The notes under the pieces: generated by a model
What the model was told of the DNA's origin: nothing
Database searches by the model: none
The model's input: the letters and a program-made list of their open reading frames with translations, nothing else
NCBI RefSeq assembly: GCF_045291395.1
Contig: NZ_CP152342.1
Coordinates: 4,588,001-4,652,000 of the forward strand
From: MR-S7 sp000400995
Lineage (GTDB): Bacteria; Pseudomonadota; Gammaproteobacteria; Burkholderiales; Burkholderiaceae_C
Length of the DNA: 64,000 bases
Direction: 5' to 3'
Shown here: piece by piece, positions 41,955 through 50,603 of the stretch
How positions within the stretch are numbered: position 1 is the stretch's first letter
Layout: each line of letters starts with the position of its first letter
Made by a program: the position numbers and the translations under genes

Positions 41955-43874
41955 GTGAGAGCGCCTCGCGCCGTGATCTGCCTGAACATGATCGTCAAGG
42001 ACGAGGCGGGCGTTATCGAACGCTGCCTCGCCTCGGTCAAGCCCTTCGTCACCCACTGGGCCATCGTGGACACCGGCTCCACCGACGGCACGCAGGACAT
42101 CATCCGCCGCTGCATGGCGGACGTGCCCGGCGCGCTGCACGAACGCCCTTGGCGCGACTTCGGCCACAACCGCAGCGAGGCGCTGGACCTGGCCCGCGCG
42201 CAGGGCGGCGGCTACGTGCTGGTGATGGACGCGGACAACATCTTCCACGCGCCGCCGGGCTGGGCCTGGCCGCCGTTGCAGGCCCCGGCCTATACGCTGC
42301 AGCTGGACAGCGACGGCACGCGCTACCGGCAGTGCCTGCTGGTGTCCGCCGCGCTGCCCTGGCGCTGGGTGGGCGTGGTGCATGAATACCTGACCACCGA
42401 CGTGCCCCACCACCTGGCGCCGCTGGACGGCCCCTGGGTGGAGCGCCGCCACGAGGGCGCGCGCAGCCGCGACCCGCTGACCTTCCGCAAGGACGCCGCG
42501 CTGCTGGAGCAGGCCCTGCGCGACGAGCCCGGCAACGCGCGCACGGCCTTCTACCTGGCCCAAAGCTGGCGCGACGCGGGCGAGCCGGAGAAGGCGCGCC
42601 AAGCCTATCTGTCGCGTGCGCGCATGGGCGGGTGGGACGAGGAGGTGTGGTTCGCGCTGTACCAGGCGGCGGTGCTGGCCGACGGGCTGCAGCGGCCTGA
42701 CACCGAGGTGCGCGGCGCCTACCTGGCCGCCTACCAGCACCGGCCCGCGCGCGCCGAGCCGCTGGTGGCCCTGGCCCGCTGGCATGGGCGGCGCCAGCAG
42801 TGGGCCATGGCCCAGCTGTACGCCCGCGCGGCCCTGGGCCTGCCCCGGCCGGCGGACATCCTCTTCATGGACGAAGGCATGTACCGCTGGGGCGCCGTGG
42901 ACGAATCGGCCATCGCCGCCTACTGGCTGGGCCAGCCGTTGGAGAGCTTTCGTCTGTGCATGCAACTGCTGGACGACGACTTGCTGCCCGAGTCCGAGCG
43001 TCCGCGTGTGGAGGCCAACCGTGATTTCGCTGCACCGGCGATGGCCGCGCACACCGCACAGTACCCGCAGGCCGTCGTCCAGCGGCTGCTGGAACGCAAG
43101 GGTACGGGCGAGGGCGACACCACGCTCACCATCACCACCTGCAAGCGGCTCGACCTGTTCGAGCGCACGGTGAACTCGTTCCTGAACTGCTGCGAAGACC
43201 TGCACCGCATACGGCGCTTCGTGTGCGTGGACGACAACTCCAGCGAAAGCGACCGTGAGCGCATGCGGCAGCGCTATCCGTTCTTCGATTTCATCCTCAA
43301 AGATCCGCAGGACAAGGGCCACGCGCGCAGCATGAACCTGCTGCGCACCGAAGTGCACACTTCGTACTGGCTGCATCTGGAAGACGATTGGGAGTTCCTG
43401 GCCGCCTTGCCTTATGTGGGCCGGGCTGTTGGCATTTTGCAGGCCGAACCTGGCTTGGCCCAGGTGGTTTTCAATCGCAACTATGCCGAGACCCTGCCGG
43501 ACCGCGCACTGGCGGGGGGCCTGCTGCGTCGGCACCTGGCCACGGGTCGGCGCTACGTGCTGCACGAGCATGTGCCATCCGAGGGACAGGCTGCGTTTTT
43601 TGCGCGCCAGCCGCAAGGCGCGCGCAGCAACATGTGGTGGCCGCACTTCTCGCTGCAACCTTCGGTGATGGATGCGCGCAAACTGCTCGCGCTGGGGGAG
43701 TTCGACGAGGGCGGAGGCCACTTCGAACAGGCATTCGCTAGACGGTTCATGGCGGCGGGCCATGGCACGGCATTCTTCGATCTGGTCGTATGCCAACATA
43801 TCGGGCGCCTGATTTCCGAGCGAGGAAATGGCAAGCCCAATGCATATGAACTCAACGATGTGCAGCAGTTCTGA
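41955..43874 (+). CDS. Two-domain glycosyltransferase with TPR-like middle
   Basis: 639 residues, cytoplasmic. An N-terminal GT-A family 2 domain (ICLNMIVKDEAGVIERCLAS, DTGSTDGTQDII, donor-site VMDADN near 91-95) is followed by a helical TPR-like region (about 190-370; FYLAQSWRDAGEPEKARQAY). A second GT-A-like domain starts near 390 (TTLTITTCKRLDLFERTVNS, VCVDDNSSESD, YWLHLEDDWEF). Two catalytic modules in one chain suggest sequential addition of sugars. Start is a GTG at 41955. It lies 33 bp behind the collagen-like gene, which may be its acceptor; cell-surface polysaccharide is the alternative. Confidence 0.85.
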   Translation: MRAPRAVICLNMIVKDEAGVIERCLASVKPFVTHWAIVDTGSTDGTQDIIRRCMADVPGALHERPWRDFGHNRSEALDLARAQGGGYVLVMDADNIFHAPPGWAWPPLQAPAYTLQLDSDGTRYRQCLLVSAALPWRWVGVVHEYLTTDVPHHLAPLDGPWVERRHEGARSRDPLTFRKDAALLEQALRDEPGNARTAFYLAQSWRDAGEPEKARQAYLSRARMGGWDEEVWFALYQAAVLADGLQRPDTEVRGAYLAAYQHRPARAEPLVALARWHGRRQQWAMAQLYARAALGLPRPADILFMDEGMYRWGAVDESAIAAYWLGQPLESFRLCMQLLDDDLLPESERPRVEANRDFAAPAMAAHTAQYPQAVVQRLLERKGTGEGDTTLTITTCKRLDLFERTVNSFLNCCEDLHRIRRFVCVDDNSSESDRERMRQRYPFFDFILKDPQDKGHARSMNLLRTEVHTSYWLHLEDDWEFLAALPYVGRAVGILQAEPGLAQVVFNRNYAETLPDRALAGGLLRRHLATGRRYVLHEHVPSEGQAAFFARQPQGARSNMWWPHFSLQPSVMDARKLLALGEFDEGGGHFEQAFARRFMAAGHGTAFFDLVVCQHIGRLISERGNGKPNAYELNDVQQF

Positions 43875-43915
43875 GGAACGGCCTGCCGTCTGCCCTTTCT
43901 TTTCCTGAGCGGCCC

Positions 43916-45595
43916 ATGCAGCGGCGCGGTTTTCTGCTGGCATCCCTGGGGCTTGCGGCCTGTGCTCCGACGAGGCATGCCCTCGATGGCGGCTTTACCG
44001 GCATCCACATCGAACGCGGCCATGCCCTGCGTGAGCGACTGCGCGCAGGCACTCTGCCGGCGCCCGATGTCATACGCCGCACGCAGGTGGTGATTGCCGG
44101 TGGCGGCGTGGCCGGCCTGGCCGCGGCGCGGGCGCTGCGTCTGGCCGGTGTGGAGGACTTCCAGCTCCTGGAGCTGGAGGACGCGCCCGGCGGCAACAGC
44201 CGCGCCGGCAGCGTGCGGGGCGTCGCCTGCCCGCTGGGCGCGCACTACCTGCCCGTGCCTGGCGAGCAGGCCAGCGAGGTGCAGGACCTGCTGGAGGAAC
44301 TGGGGCTGCGCCAGCGCGTGGCCGGGCGCTGGCAGTACGGGGGCGACGACGGGCGCCACCTGTGCCACAGCCCGCAGGAGCGGCTGTATTTCCAGGGCCA
44401 CTGGCAGGAGGGGCTGCTGCCCGTGCAGGGCGTGGGCGAGGCCACGCTGGCGCAGTACCGGCGCTTCGCCGCGCGCGTGGCCGCGCTGTCGCGCGCAGCG
44501 CCCTTCACCATGCCGGTACTCAAAAGTTGGGTGCCAGACCGGCCTGCAGCGCCCGTCCACCAAGCGCTGGATGCTATCGATTTCGATGCCTGGCTGGCGC
44601 GCGAGGGCCTGGATGATGCACACCTGCGCTGGTACCTGGACTACTGCTGCCGCGACGATTACGGCGCGGGCACGGCGCGCGTCTCGGCCTGGGCGGGGAT
44701 CCACTACTTTGCGAGCCGCCACGGCTTCCACGCGCCGGGCGAGGCGCCGGGGAGCGAGGAGCGCGAGGCCGTGCTCACCTGGCCCGAGGGCAACGGCTGG
44801 CTTGCCCGGCGCCTGGCCGCGCCGCTCGCGGGCCGCCTGCGCACCGGCACCAGCGTGCTGCGCATCGCCGAGACACGCCACGGCGTGGAGGTGGACGCCT
44901 TCGACCATGCGAACGGCCGCGTGGTGCGCTGGCAGGCCGCGCGCTGCATCGTGGCGCTGCCCGCGTTCATCGCCGCGCGCGTGGTGCAACCCGCGCCCGC
45001 CTTCGTGCACGAGGCTGCGCGCCGCCTGCAGTGGGCGCCCTGGCTGGTGGCCAACCTCCACATCGGCGCGCCCCTGGCAGACCGCGAGGGCGCGGCCCCC
45101 GCGTGGGACAACGTGCTCTACGCGGACCCCACCCCCGGCGGCCTGGGCTATGTAGATGCGGGCCACCAGCGGCTGGACCCCGGCGCGCTGCTCGCCGGGC
45201 CCACCGTGCTCACCTACTACCAGGCGCTGGGCGACGTGCCGCAGGCCCGCCAGGCGCTGGCCGAGCGGCCCTGGACGCACTGGCGCGACGCCATCCTGGC
45301 CGCGCTGGCCGTGCCCCACCCCGACGTGGCCGGCCGCGCCACGCGCATGGAGATCACGCGCTACGGCCACGCCATGGCCATCCCCGTGCCGGGCACGCTC
45401 GGGTTCTTGAGCCAAATCGGCCTCCAGCGCTTGCCTGACAAGCGCTGGCAGCTATCGAATGGAGAGCGTGTGCCGCTGCTGCCCACGCCTGGCACCCAGC
45501 GCCTGCTGTTTGCGCATGCCGACTGGTCGGGCTATTCGGTGTTCGAGGAGGCGTTTACGCGTGGACATGCGGCGGGGCTGGCGGCGGCGGGGTAG
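43916..45595 (+). CDS. Exported FAD-dependent amine-oxidase-type oxidoreductase
   Basis: 559 residues. The N-terminus MQRRGFLLASLGLAAC has a twin-arginine pair and a lipobox (cysteine 16), suggesting a Tat-exported lipoprotein. The FAD dinucleotide fold is clear (VVIAGGGVAGLAAARALRLA, residues 58-77; LLELEDAPGGNSRAG). C-terminal FAD contacts are in HADWSGYSVFEEAF. The substrate is unknown; in related clusters such a gene accompanies SpeE/DUF350 genes, here 8.6 kb upstream. The coding sequence contains two apparent copies of the 45-bp palindromic repeat (44541-44578 and 45413-45460), read in frame as protein. The tail SQIGLQRLPDKRWQLSNGE is repeat-derived. Confidence 0.85.
   Translation: MQRRGFLLASLGLAACAPTRHALDGGFTGIHIERGHALRERLRAGTLPAPDVIRRTQVVIAGGGVAGLAAARALRLAGVEDFQLLELEDAPGGNSRAGSVRGVACPLGAHYLPVPGEQASEVQDLLEELGLRQRVAGRWQYGGDDGRHLCHSPQERLYFQGHWQEGLLPVQGVGEATLAQYRRFAARVAALSRAAPFTMPVLKSWVPDRPAAPVHQALDAIDFDAWLAREGLDDAHLRWYLDYCCRDDYGAGTARVSAWAGIHYFASRHGFHAPGEAPGSEEREAVLTWPEGNGWLARRLAAPLAGRLRTGTSVLRIAETRHGVEVDAFDHANGRVVRWQAARCIVALPAFIAARVVQPAPAFVHEAARRLQWAPWLVANLHIGAPLADREGAAPAWDNVLYADPTPGGLGYVDAGHQRLDPGALLAGPTVLTYYQALGDVPQARQALAERPWTHWRDAILAALAVPHPDVAGRATRMEITRYGHAMAIPVPGTLGFLSQIGLQRLPDKRWQLSNGERVPLLPTPGTQRLLFAHADWSGYSVFEEAFTRGHAAGLAAAG
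44541..44578 (+). repeat. 45-bp palindromic repeat, diverged copy inside the oxidoreductase gene
   Basis: GGCCTGCAGCGC, nine bases, AAGCGCTGG, two bases, GCTATC. It matches the family order GGCCTCCAGCGCTT-N7-AAGCGCTGG-CA-GCTATC apart from a few changes. It is in frame and encodes part of DRPAAPVHQALDAI. Confidence 0.55.
45413..45460 (+). repeat. 45-bp palindromic repeat, translated copy inside the oxidoreductase gene
   Basis: Core AGCGCTT-N7-AAGCGCT at 45426-45446 with full family flanks (AAATCGGCCTCC left, GGCAGCTATCGAAT right). It is read through in frame and encodes about 16 residues (SQIGLQRLPDKRWQLS), with no stop or frameshift. Confidence 0.85.
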
Positions 45596-45650
45596 CAACC
45601 ACGGCGCCCATGGGGGCTTTGGGCGGATGCCCGCCGCCAGCGGCAATTTA

Positions 45651-45677
45651 GATATATCGTAAATAAAAAGATATATC
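45651..45677. promoter_or_regulatory. Twin GATATATC operator of the PadR gene
   Basis: Two palindromic GATATATC sites (45651-45658 and 45670-45677) separated by 11 AT-rich bases, ending three bases before the padR ATG. One and a half helical turns or so between centres suits a PadR dimer pair; autoregulation of the PadR/reductase operon is likely. Confidence 0.6.
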
Positions 45678-45680
45678 GAA

Positions 45681-46208
45681 ATGAATGCCATGAAAGACCC
45701 TGAATTTCTCGACCTGCGCACCGGCCATCCGGCCACGCGGCGCGGCGGGCGCGTGTTCGGCCACGGCGGGCTGCGCCTCGTGCTGCTGCAGCTCATCGCC
45801 GACAAGCCGCGCCACGGTTACGAACTCATCAAGGCCATCGAAGAGCGGCTGGGCGGCAGCTACAGCCCCAGCCCCGGCGTGGTCTACCCCACGCTCACGC
45901 TGCTGGAGGAGATGGGCCACGTCACCGTGACCGCCGGCGAGGGCGGGCGCAAGCGGCACACCATCACCGCCGCCGGGCTGGAGCACCTGCAGGCCCACCG
46001 CGCCGAGGTGGACGAACTGCTGGCCCGCATGGACAGCGGCGCCGCCGTGCATGCCCACGGCGCGCGCCCTGCGCCCGTGGAGCGTGCCGTGCACAACCTG
46101 CGCCAGGCGCTGCACATGCGCCTGGCCCGCGAGCCGATGGGCGACGCCCAGGCCCATGCCATCGCCGACGTGCTCGACGCCGCGGCCCGGCACATAGAAC
46201 GCCTCTGA
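45681..46208 (+). CDS. PadR-family regulator (YqjI-like)
   Basis: 175 residues. PadR winged-helix DNA-binding domain (about 30-105: LRLVLLQLIADKPRHGYELI, SPGVVYPTLTLLEEMGHVTV) and a C-terminal helical dimerisation domain. It precedes a siderophore-interacting reductase, the same pairing as E. coli yqjI-yqjH, where the PadR protein responds to nickel and controls the ferric reductase. YqjI's histidine-rich N-terminal extension is reduced here (few His), so metal sensing is uncertain. An alternative ATG lies nine bases in. Confidence 0.87.
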   Translation: MNAMKDPEFLDLRTGHPATRRGGRVFGHGGLRLVLLQLIADKPRHGYELIKAIEERLGGSYSPSPGVVYPTLTLLEEMGHVTVTAGEGGRKRHTITAAGLEHLQAHRAEVDELLARMDSGAAVHAHGARPAPVERAVHNLRQALHMRLAREPMGDAQAHAIADVLDAAARHIERL

Positions 46209-46222
46209 AAGAAAGGACAACC

Positions 46223-47050
46223 ATGAACACCACCGACGAACGGATGGCCGCCCGTGCCCTGCAGCGCGTGCGCCACGAGTTGCGCCTGCGCACGCTCACC
46301 GTGCAGCGCGCCGAGCGCATCACGCCGCATTGCGTGCGCGTCACTCTCGAGAGTGACGAACTGGAGGGCTTCCACAGCCCCGGCTTCGACGACCACGTGA
46401 AGCTCATCCTGCCCGATCCCGCCACGGGTGCGCTGCAGTTGCCGGACTTCGGCACGCAGGGCCAGCCGGACCCGGACGCGCCGCGCCCGCCCATGCGCGA
46501 CTACACGCCGCGCCACCACGACGCGGCCGCGCGCACGCTGGCCATCGACTTCGCGCTGCACGACGCCGGCCCCGCCACCGCCTGGGCGCTGCAGGCCGCG
46601 CCGGGCCAGCGCATCGGCGTGGGCGGGCCGCGCGGCTCGCTGCTGGTGCCGCTGGCGTTCGACGGTTACGTGCTCGTCGGCGACGAAACGGCCCTGCCCG
46701 CCATCGCGCGCCGCCTGGGCGAGCTGCCGGCGGGCACACCCGCGCTCGCGCTCATCGAGGCGGACGGCCCGGCCGACGAGCAGCCCCTGCCCACGGCGGC
46801 CGATGCGCGCATCCACTGGGTGCACCGCAGCGGCGCCGCGCCGGGCGATGCGGGGCCGCTGCTGGCCGCGCTGCGCGCGCAGGCGCTGCCCGCGGGCGAC
46901 GTGCACGCCTGGGTCGCCTGCGAAACCGGCGTCGCCAAGGCGCTGCGTGCGCACCTCGTGGGCGAGCGCGGCGTGCATCCCAAGTGGGTGAAGGCCTCGG
47001 GCTACTGGCGGCGCGGCAGCGCGGCCACGCACGATACCGTCGAGGATTGA
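46223..47050 (+). CDS. Siderophore-interacting protein (FAD ferric-chelate reductase, YqjH/ViuB-like)
   Basis: 275-residue flavin reductase that releases iron from siderophores in the cytoplasm. The FAD-binding barrel carries the SIP signature RDYTPRHHD (around residue 92) and GPRGSLLVP; the NAD(P)H domain has GYVLVGDETALPAIARRLGE and ends in the diagnostic VKASGYWRRG. It follows padR by 14 bp with a GAAAGGA ribosome binding site. It may serve the TonB receptor at 31.6 kb. Confidence 0.93.
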   Translation: MNTTDERMAARALQRVRHELRLRTLTVQRAERITPHCVRVTLESDELEGFHSPGFDDHVKLILPDPATGALQLPDFGTQGQPDPDAPRPPMRDYTPRHHDAAARTLAIDFALHDAGPATAWALQAAPGQRIGVGGPRGSLLVPLAFDGYVLVGDETALPAIARRLGELPAGTPALALIEADGPADEQPLPTAADARIHWVHRSGAAPGDAGPLLAALRAQALPAGDVHAWVACETGVAKALRAHLVGERGVHPKWVKASGYWRRGSAATHDTVED

Positions 47051-47059
47051 TACCAGCCA

Positions 47060-47104
47060 AATCGGCCTTCAGCGCTTATCTGGCAAGCGCAAGCAGCTAC
47101 AAAA
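47060..47104. repeat. 45-bp palindromic repeat, copy 7 (reductase-hemerythrin)
   Basis: Core AGCGCTT-N7-AAGCGC at 47071-47091, flanked by AAATCGGCCTTC and AAGCAGCTACAAAA. Orientation matches copies 4 and 5. Confidence 0.78.
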
Positions 47105-47132
47105 TGAGTAGCTATCGGCGCCAGGCGGGCGG

Positions 47133-47609
47133 GTGGCAGAATCGGACCCGCGATGTCCACGAGCAACCCCCGCCTATTTCGAACGCCAGCACGAGCGGCT
47201 GGATGCGCTGCTGCACGCCCACCTGCTGGACATCGTGGGCGCGGATTTCGGCGCCGCGCTGGAGCACCTGCGCCGCTGGCGCCAGGAACTGGCCCAGCAC
47301 ATCGAGATCGAGAACACCCGCCTGCTGCCCCACGTGCCCGAGGGCGCCCGCTGGGCGCCGCGCGTCTACCTGCTGGAGCACGAGCGCATCGCCCTGTTGG
47401 CCGACGAGCACCTGCAGCGCGTGCAGGCGGCGGCGCGCCAGCCGCTGCAGGGCGAGACGGAGCGCCGCCGCGCGGTGCTGGCGCTGCTGGACGGCGCGCA
47501 CGCGCTGCGCCACGTGCTGGAGCACCACCACGAGCGCGAGCACATGGCGCTGGCCCATGAGCTGCCGCTGGACGTGCAGCGCGCCGCCTGGGAAGGCGTA
47601 CCCGGCTAA
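47133..47609 (+). CDS. Hemerythrin-like domain protein
   Basis: 158-residue all-helical protein. Candidate di-iron ligands fall in the four helices: H..LDALLHAHL, HIEIENTRLLPHV, LLEHERIALLADEH and HVLEHHHEREHMALAHEL. Such proteins bind oxygen or nitric oxide, or store iron. The GTG start is inferred, as no ATG is available. Its stop codon overlaps the stop of the convergent LysR gene. Confidence 0.8.
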   Translation: MAESDPRCPRATPAYFERQHERLDALLHAHLLDIVGADFGAALEHLRRWRQELAQHIEIENTRLLPHVPEGARWAPRVYLLEHERIALLADEHLQRVQAAARQPLQGETERRRAVLALLDGAHALRHVLEHHHEREHMALAHELPLDVQRAAWEGVPG

Positions 47610-48514
47610 GCCAACTTCTCTGCCAGGTGGTCGATCCACGCCCGCATGCGCGCGGGCAGGAAGCGGCCCGGCGGGTACAGCAGCCATGCCGTGCCCGAAT
47701 AGTCCGTGTCGTGCCGCCATTCGGCCAGCACGCGCACCAGCGCGCCGCTGGCAATCTGCGCCTGCGCGGTGAAGGCGGGCAGGCTCGCCAGGCCCAGGCC
47801 CGCCAGGGCCGCGTCGCGCCGGTTCTCGCTGTGGTTGTCCCGGTAGCGCCCGCGCACCGCCACCGCAACCTGCTGTGCGCCGCGCGCGAAGCGCCAGCGC
47901 AGCCCGCCCGGGCCCTCGCCCAGGGGTATGCAGTCATGCGCGGCCAGGTCCTGCGGGTGCGCGGGCGTGCCGCGCCGCGCGAGGTAGGCGGGGCTGGCGC
48001 AAACGAGGTGCTCCACCGCCTCCAGCGGGCGGCCCGCCAGGCCGGGCGGCGGTACGTCGGTGATGCGCACGGCCAGGTCGATGTCCTCGGCGAACAGGTC
48101 CACCGCGCGGTCGGTGGTGACGAGCTGCACGTCCACCTGCGGGTGCGCGGCGAGGAACGGTGCGACCAGCGGGTGGATGCGCTGGCGCCCGTAGGCCTTG
48201 GGCACGGCCATGCGCACGAGCCCGCTGGGCGCGGCCGTGTGCCGGTCAGCCAACTGCATCACCTCGCGCGCGGACGCTTCCAGCGCCTGGCAGCGCGCGA
48301 AGGCCGCCTGGCCGGCCTCGGTGAGCCGCAGCTTGCGCGTGGTGCGCTCCAGCAGGCGCACGCGCAGCAGCCCTTCCAGCCGCGCTACCTGCCGGCTCAC
48401 CGCCGAGGGCGTCAGGCCCAGCCCGCGGGCCGCGCCCGAGAAGCTGCCGGCCTCCACCACGCGCGCGAAGATGGCCATGTCGGCCAGGCTGTCGAGGACT
48501 GCATTCGTGCGCAT
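47606..48514 (-). CDS. LysR-family regulator
   Basis: 302 residues with the N-terminal HTH (MAIFARVVEAGSFSGAARGL then GLTPSAVSRQVARLE, residues 13-47) and a CrgA/DmlR-type effector domain (VRMAVPKAYGRQRIHPLVAP; DLFAEDIDLAVRI). Divergent from an EamA permease gene 65 bp away, which is its probable target. The effector cannot be read from the sequence. Confidence 0.9.
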   Translation of the reverse strand: MRTNAVLDSLADMAIFARVVEAGSFSGAARGLGLTPSAVSRQVARLEGLLRVRLLERTTRKLRLTEAGQAAFARCQALEASAREVMQLADRHTAAPSGLVRMAVPKAYGRQRIHPLVAPFLAAHPQVDVQLVTTDRAVDLFAEDIDLAVRITDVPPPGLAGRPLEAVEHLVCASPAYLARRGTPAHPQDLAAHDCIPLGEGPGGLRWRFARGAQQVAVAVRGRYRDNHSENRRDAALAGLGLASLPAFTAQAQIASGALVRVLAEWRHDTDYSGTAWLLYPPGRFLPARMRAWIDHLAEKLA

Positions 48515-48579
48515 AGGGAACAGGTCTTGTGTAAGCAGTCTGGATTATCAATTGCAGGGCGCAAATCTACGATGCCTGC

Positions 48580-49467
48580 ATGACCGCGCTCACCCATGCC
48601 CCTCCTGCGCTGCTGCCGCGCCTGTCCGACGCCGCCCTGCTGCTCGTCGCCATCGCCTGGGGCACCAGCTACGGCGTGGCCAAGGGTGCGCTGGCGTTCT
48701 ACCCGGTGCTGGGCTTCCTGGCCGTGCGCTTTTTACTCACTGCCGTGCTGCTGGCGCCGGCCTGCGTGCGCGCCACGCCCGCGCAGCGGCGCGATGCATG
48801 GCGCGCGGGGCTGCCGCTGGGAGGGCTGCTCCTGGCGATCTTCGTCTGCGAGACCTACGGCGTGGCGCACACGCAAGCCAGCAATGCGGCTTTCCTCATC
48901 AGCCTGTGCGTGGTGTTCACGCCGTTCGCCGAATGGGCGCTGCTGGGCCGGCGCCCCGCCGCGCGCCTGTTCGGCTTCGCCGCCGTCTCGCTGCTGGGCG
49001 CCGCGCTGCTCGCAGGCGGCTGGCGCCTGCAATGGGGCCTGGGCGATGCGCTGATGCTGGCCGCCGCCGTGCTGCGCGCCGTCACCGTGTGCGCCACCAG
49101 CCTGCTGGCGCGCCGCCACGCGCAGGCGCCCATGCTGCTGCTCACGGCCGTGCAATCGGCCGTGGTGGGTGCGGGCTGCCTGCTGGCGGCGCTGGCGCTC
49201 GGCGGCCTGCCGCCGCTGCCGCGCGAGGGCACCTTCTGGGCCGCCAGCCTCTACCTCGTGCTGGGCTGCACGGTGTTCGCCTTCTTCGCGCAGAACTGGG
49301 CGCTCAAGCACAGCGCGCCCAGCCGCGTGGGGCTGCTCACGGGCACGGAGCCCGCCTGGGGCGCGCTTTTCGCCGTGGCCTGGCTGGGCGAGCGCCTCAG
49401 CGCCGGGGCGTGGGCGGGCGGCGCGCTGATCGTGGGGGCGGCGCTGTGGACATTGCGGGCGCGCTAG
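48580..49467 (+). CDS. EamA/DMT-family permease
   Basis: 295 residues with about ten membrane helices arranged as two EamA halves (AALLLVAIAWGTSYGVAKGA near residue 20; AFFAQNWALKHSAPSRVGLL near 230). Conserved EPAWGALFAVAWLGERLS closes the second half. Family members mostly export metabolites or amino acids. Probably regulated by the divergent LysR gene. Confidence 0.9.
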   Translation: MTALTHAPPALLPRLSDAALLLVAIAWGTSYGVAKGALAFYPVLGFLAVRFLLTAVLLAPACVRATPAQRRDAWRAGLPLGGLLLAIFVCETYGVAHTQASNAAFLISLCVVFTPFAEWALLGRRPAARLFGFAAVSLLGAALLAGGWRLQWGLGDALMLAAAVLRAVTVCATSLLARRHAQAPMLLLTAVQSAVVGAGCLLAALALGGLPPLPREGTFWAASLYLVLGCTVFAFFAQNWALKHSAPSRVGLLTGTEPAWGALFAVAWLGERLSAGAWAGGALIVGAALWTLRAR

Positions 49468-49477
49468 CATCGTCCGC

Positions 49478-50590
49478 ATGAAAACCTTCGGCCAGCGCGC
49501 CACGGGCCTGCGCCTGGAGCGCATGCAGGATTCGCCGCTGTGGGCGGACGGCGTGTTCCGCAACATCCACCCCGTCCTGCCCGGCCTGCGCGACCGGCAG
49601 GCGCCGCGCCCCGCGCTGCGCGACATCCTCCTGCCCGGCGGCAGGCGCCTGCCGGGCGCACCGCTCCCTTCGATGGACCCGCTGGACACCTGGCGCCGCG
49701 CACCGGGCTCGGGCCTGCGGGCCACCTGGCTCGGGCATTCCACGGTGCTCATTGAGATCGACGGCCTGCGCGTGCTCACCGACCCCGTGTGGGGCCCGCG
49801 CGCATCGCCCTCGCGGTTCATGGGGCCCAAGCGCTTCCAGCCCGTGCCCGTGCGGCTGGCCGCCATGCCGCCGGTGGACCTGGTGCTGGTCTCGCACGAC
49901 CACTACGACCACCTGGACTACCCCACGATCCGCGCGCTGGCGAAGCAGAACGTGCCCTTCGTCACCCCGCTGGGCGTGGGCGCGCATCTGGAAGCCTGGG
50001 GCGTGCCCGCCGCGCGCATCACCGAGCTGGACTGGTGGCAGAGCTACAACCTGCCGCAGGCCGATCTCACGGTGCACGCGGCGCCGTCGCAGCATTTCTC
50101 GGGCCGGGGCTTCAAGGATCGCAACGCCACGCTGTGGGCGTCGCTGGTCATCGAGACGCCGCGCCACCGCGTGTTCTTCAGCGGCGACACGGGCCTGACC
50201 ACCGAATACGCCGCGATCCGCGAACGCTTCGGCCCGTTCGACCTGGTGATGCTGGAGGTGGGCGCCTTCCACCCGACCTGGGGCGACATCCACCTGGGCC
50301 CCGCCAACGCGCTCAAGGCGCTGGATCTGCTGGGCGGCGGCGCTTTCCTGCCGGTGCACTGGGGTACGTTCAGCCTCGCGGTGCACGACTGGGATGAGCC
50401 GGCCGAGACGCTGCTGCAGCTCGCGCCCGGGCACGGCGCGCAGCTGCTGATGCCGCGCCTGGGCGAGCCCGTGGAACCGTCGCACGGCCCGCGTGCGCAG
50501 CCCTGGTGGCGCGGCATCGGGCAGGGCGCACCCGCACCCGCACCCGCCGGGCCGGTGCCCGATGCAACGCTGCCGGGGCCGCTCGACTGA
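49478..50590 (+). CDS. Metallo-beta-lactamase-fold hydrolase (NAPE-PLD/UlaG-like)
   Basis: 370 residues, with no clear signal peptide. Zinc-binding SHDHYDHLDYPTI (near 140), the fold-typical WLGHSTVLIEIDGLRVLTDP (near 88), HFSGRG, FFSGDTG and the final histidine in LPVHWGTF are all in place. The N-terminal region (FRNIHPVLPG) resembles N-acyl-phosphatidylethanolamine phospholipase D-type hydrolases. The Pro/Ala-rich tail after residue 345 is low complexity. It begins ten bases after the EamA gene and may be cotranscribed. Confidence 0.87.
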   Translation: MKTFGQRATGLRLERMQDSPLWADGVFRNIHPVLPGLRDRQAPRPALRDILLPGGRRLPGAPLPSMDPLDTWRRAPGSGLRATWLGHSTVLIEIDGLRVLTDPVWGPRASPSRFMGPKRFQPVPVRLAAMPPVDLVLVSHDHYDHLDYPTIRALAKQNVPFVTPLGVGAHLEAWGVPAARITELDWWQSYNLPQADLTVHAAPSQHFSGRGFKDRNATLWASLVIETPRHRVFFSGDTGLTTEYAAIRERFGPFDLVMLEVGAFHPTWGDIHLGPANALKALDLLGGGAFLPVHWGTFSLAVHDWDEPAETLLQLAPGHGAQLLMPRLGEPVEPSHGPRAQPWWRGIGQGAPAPAPAGPVPDATLPGPLD

Positions 50591-50603
50591 GCGGCGGCCC
50601 GCG

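Noticed and set aside
40845..43943. Minus-strand open frame of about 1032 codons over the collagen-like and glycosyltransferase genes
   Set aside because: Antisense shadow with biased composition; the plus-strand products have recognisable domains and signal peptide.
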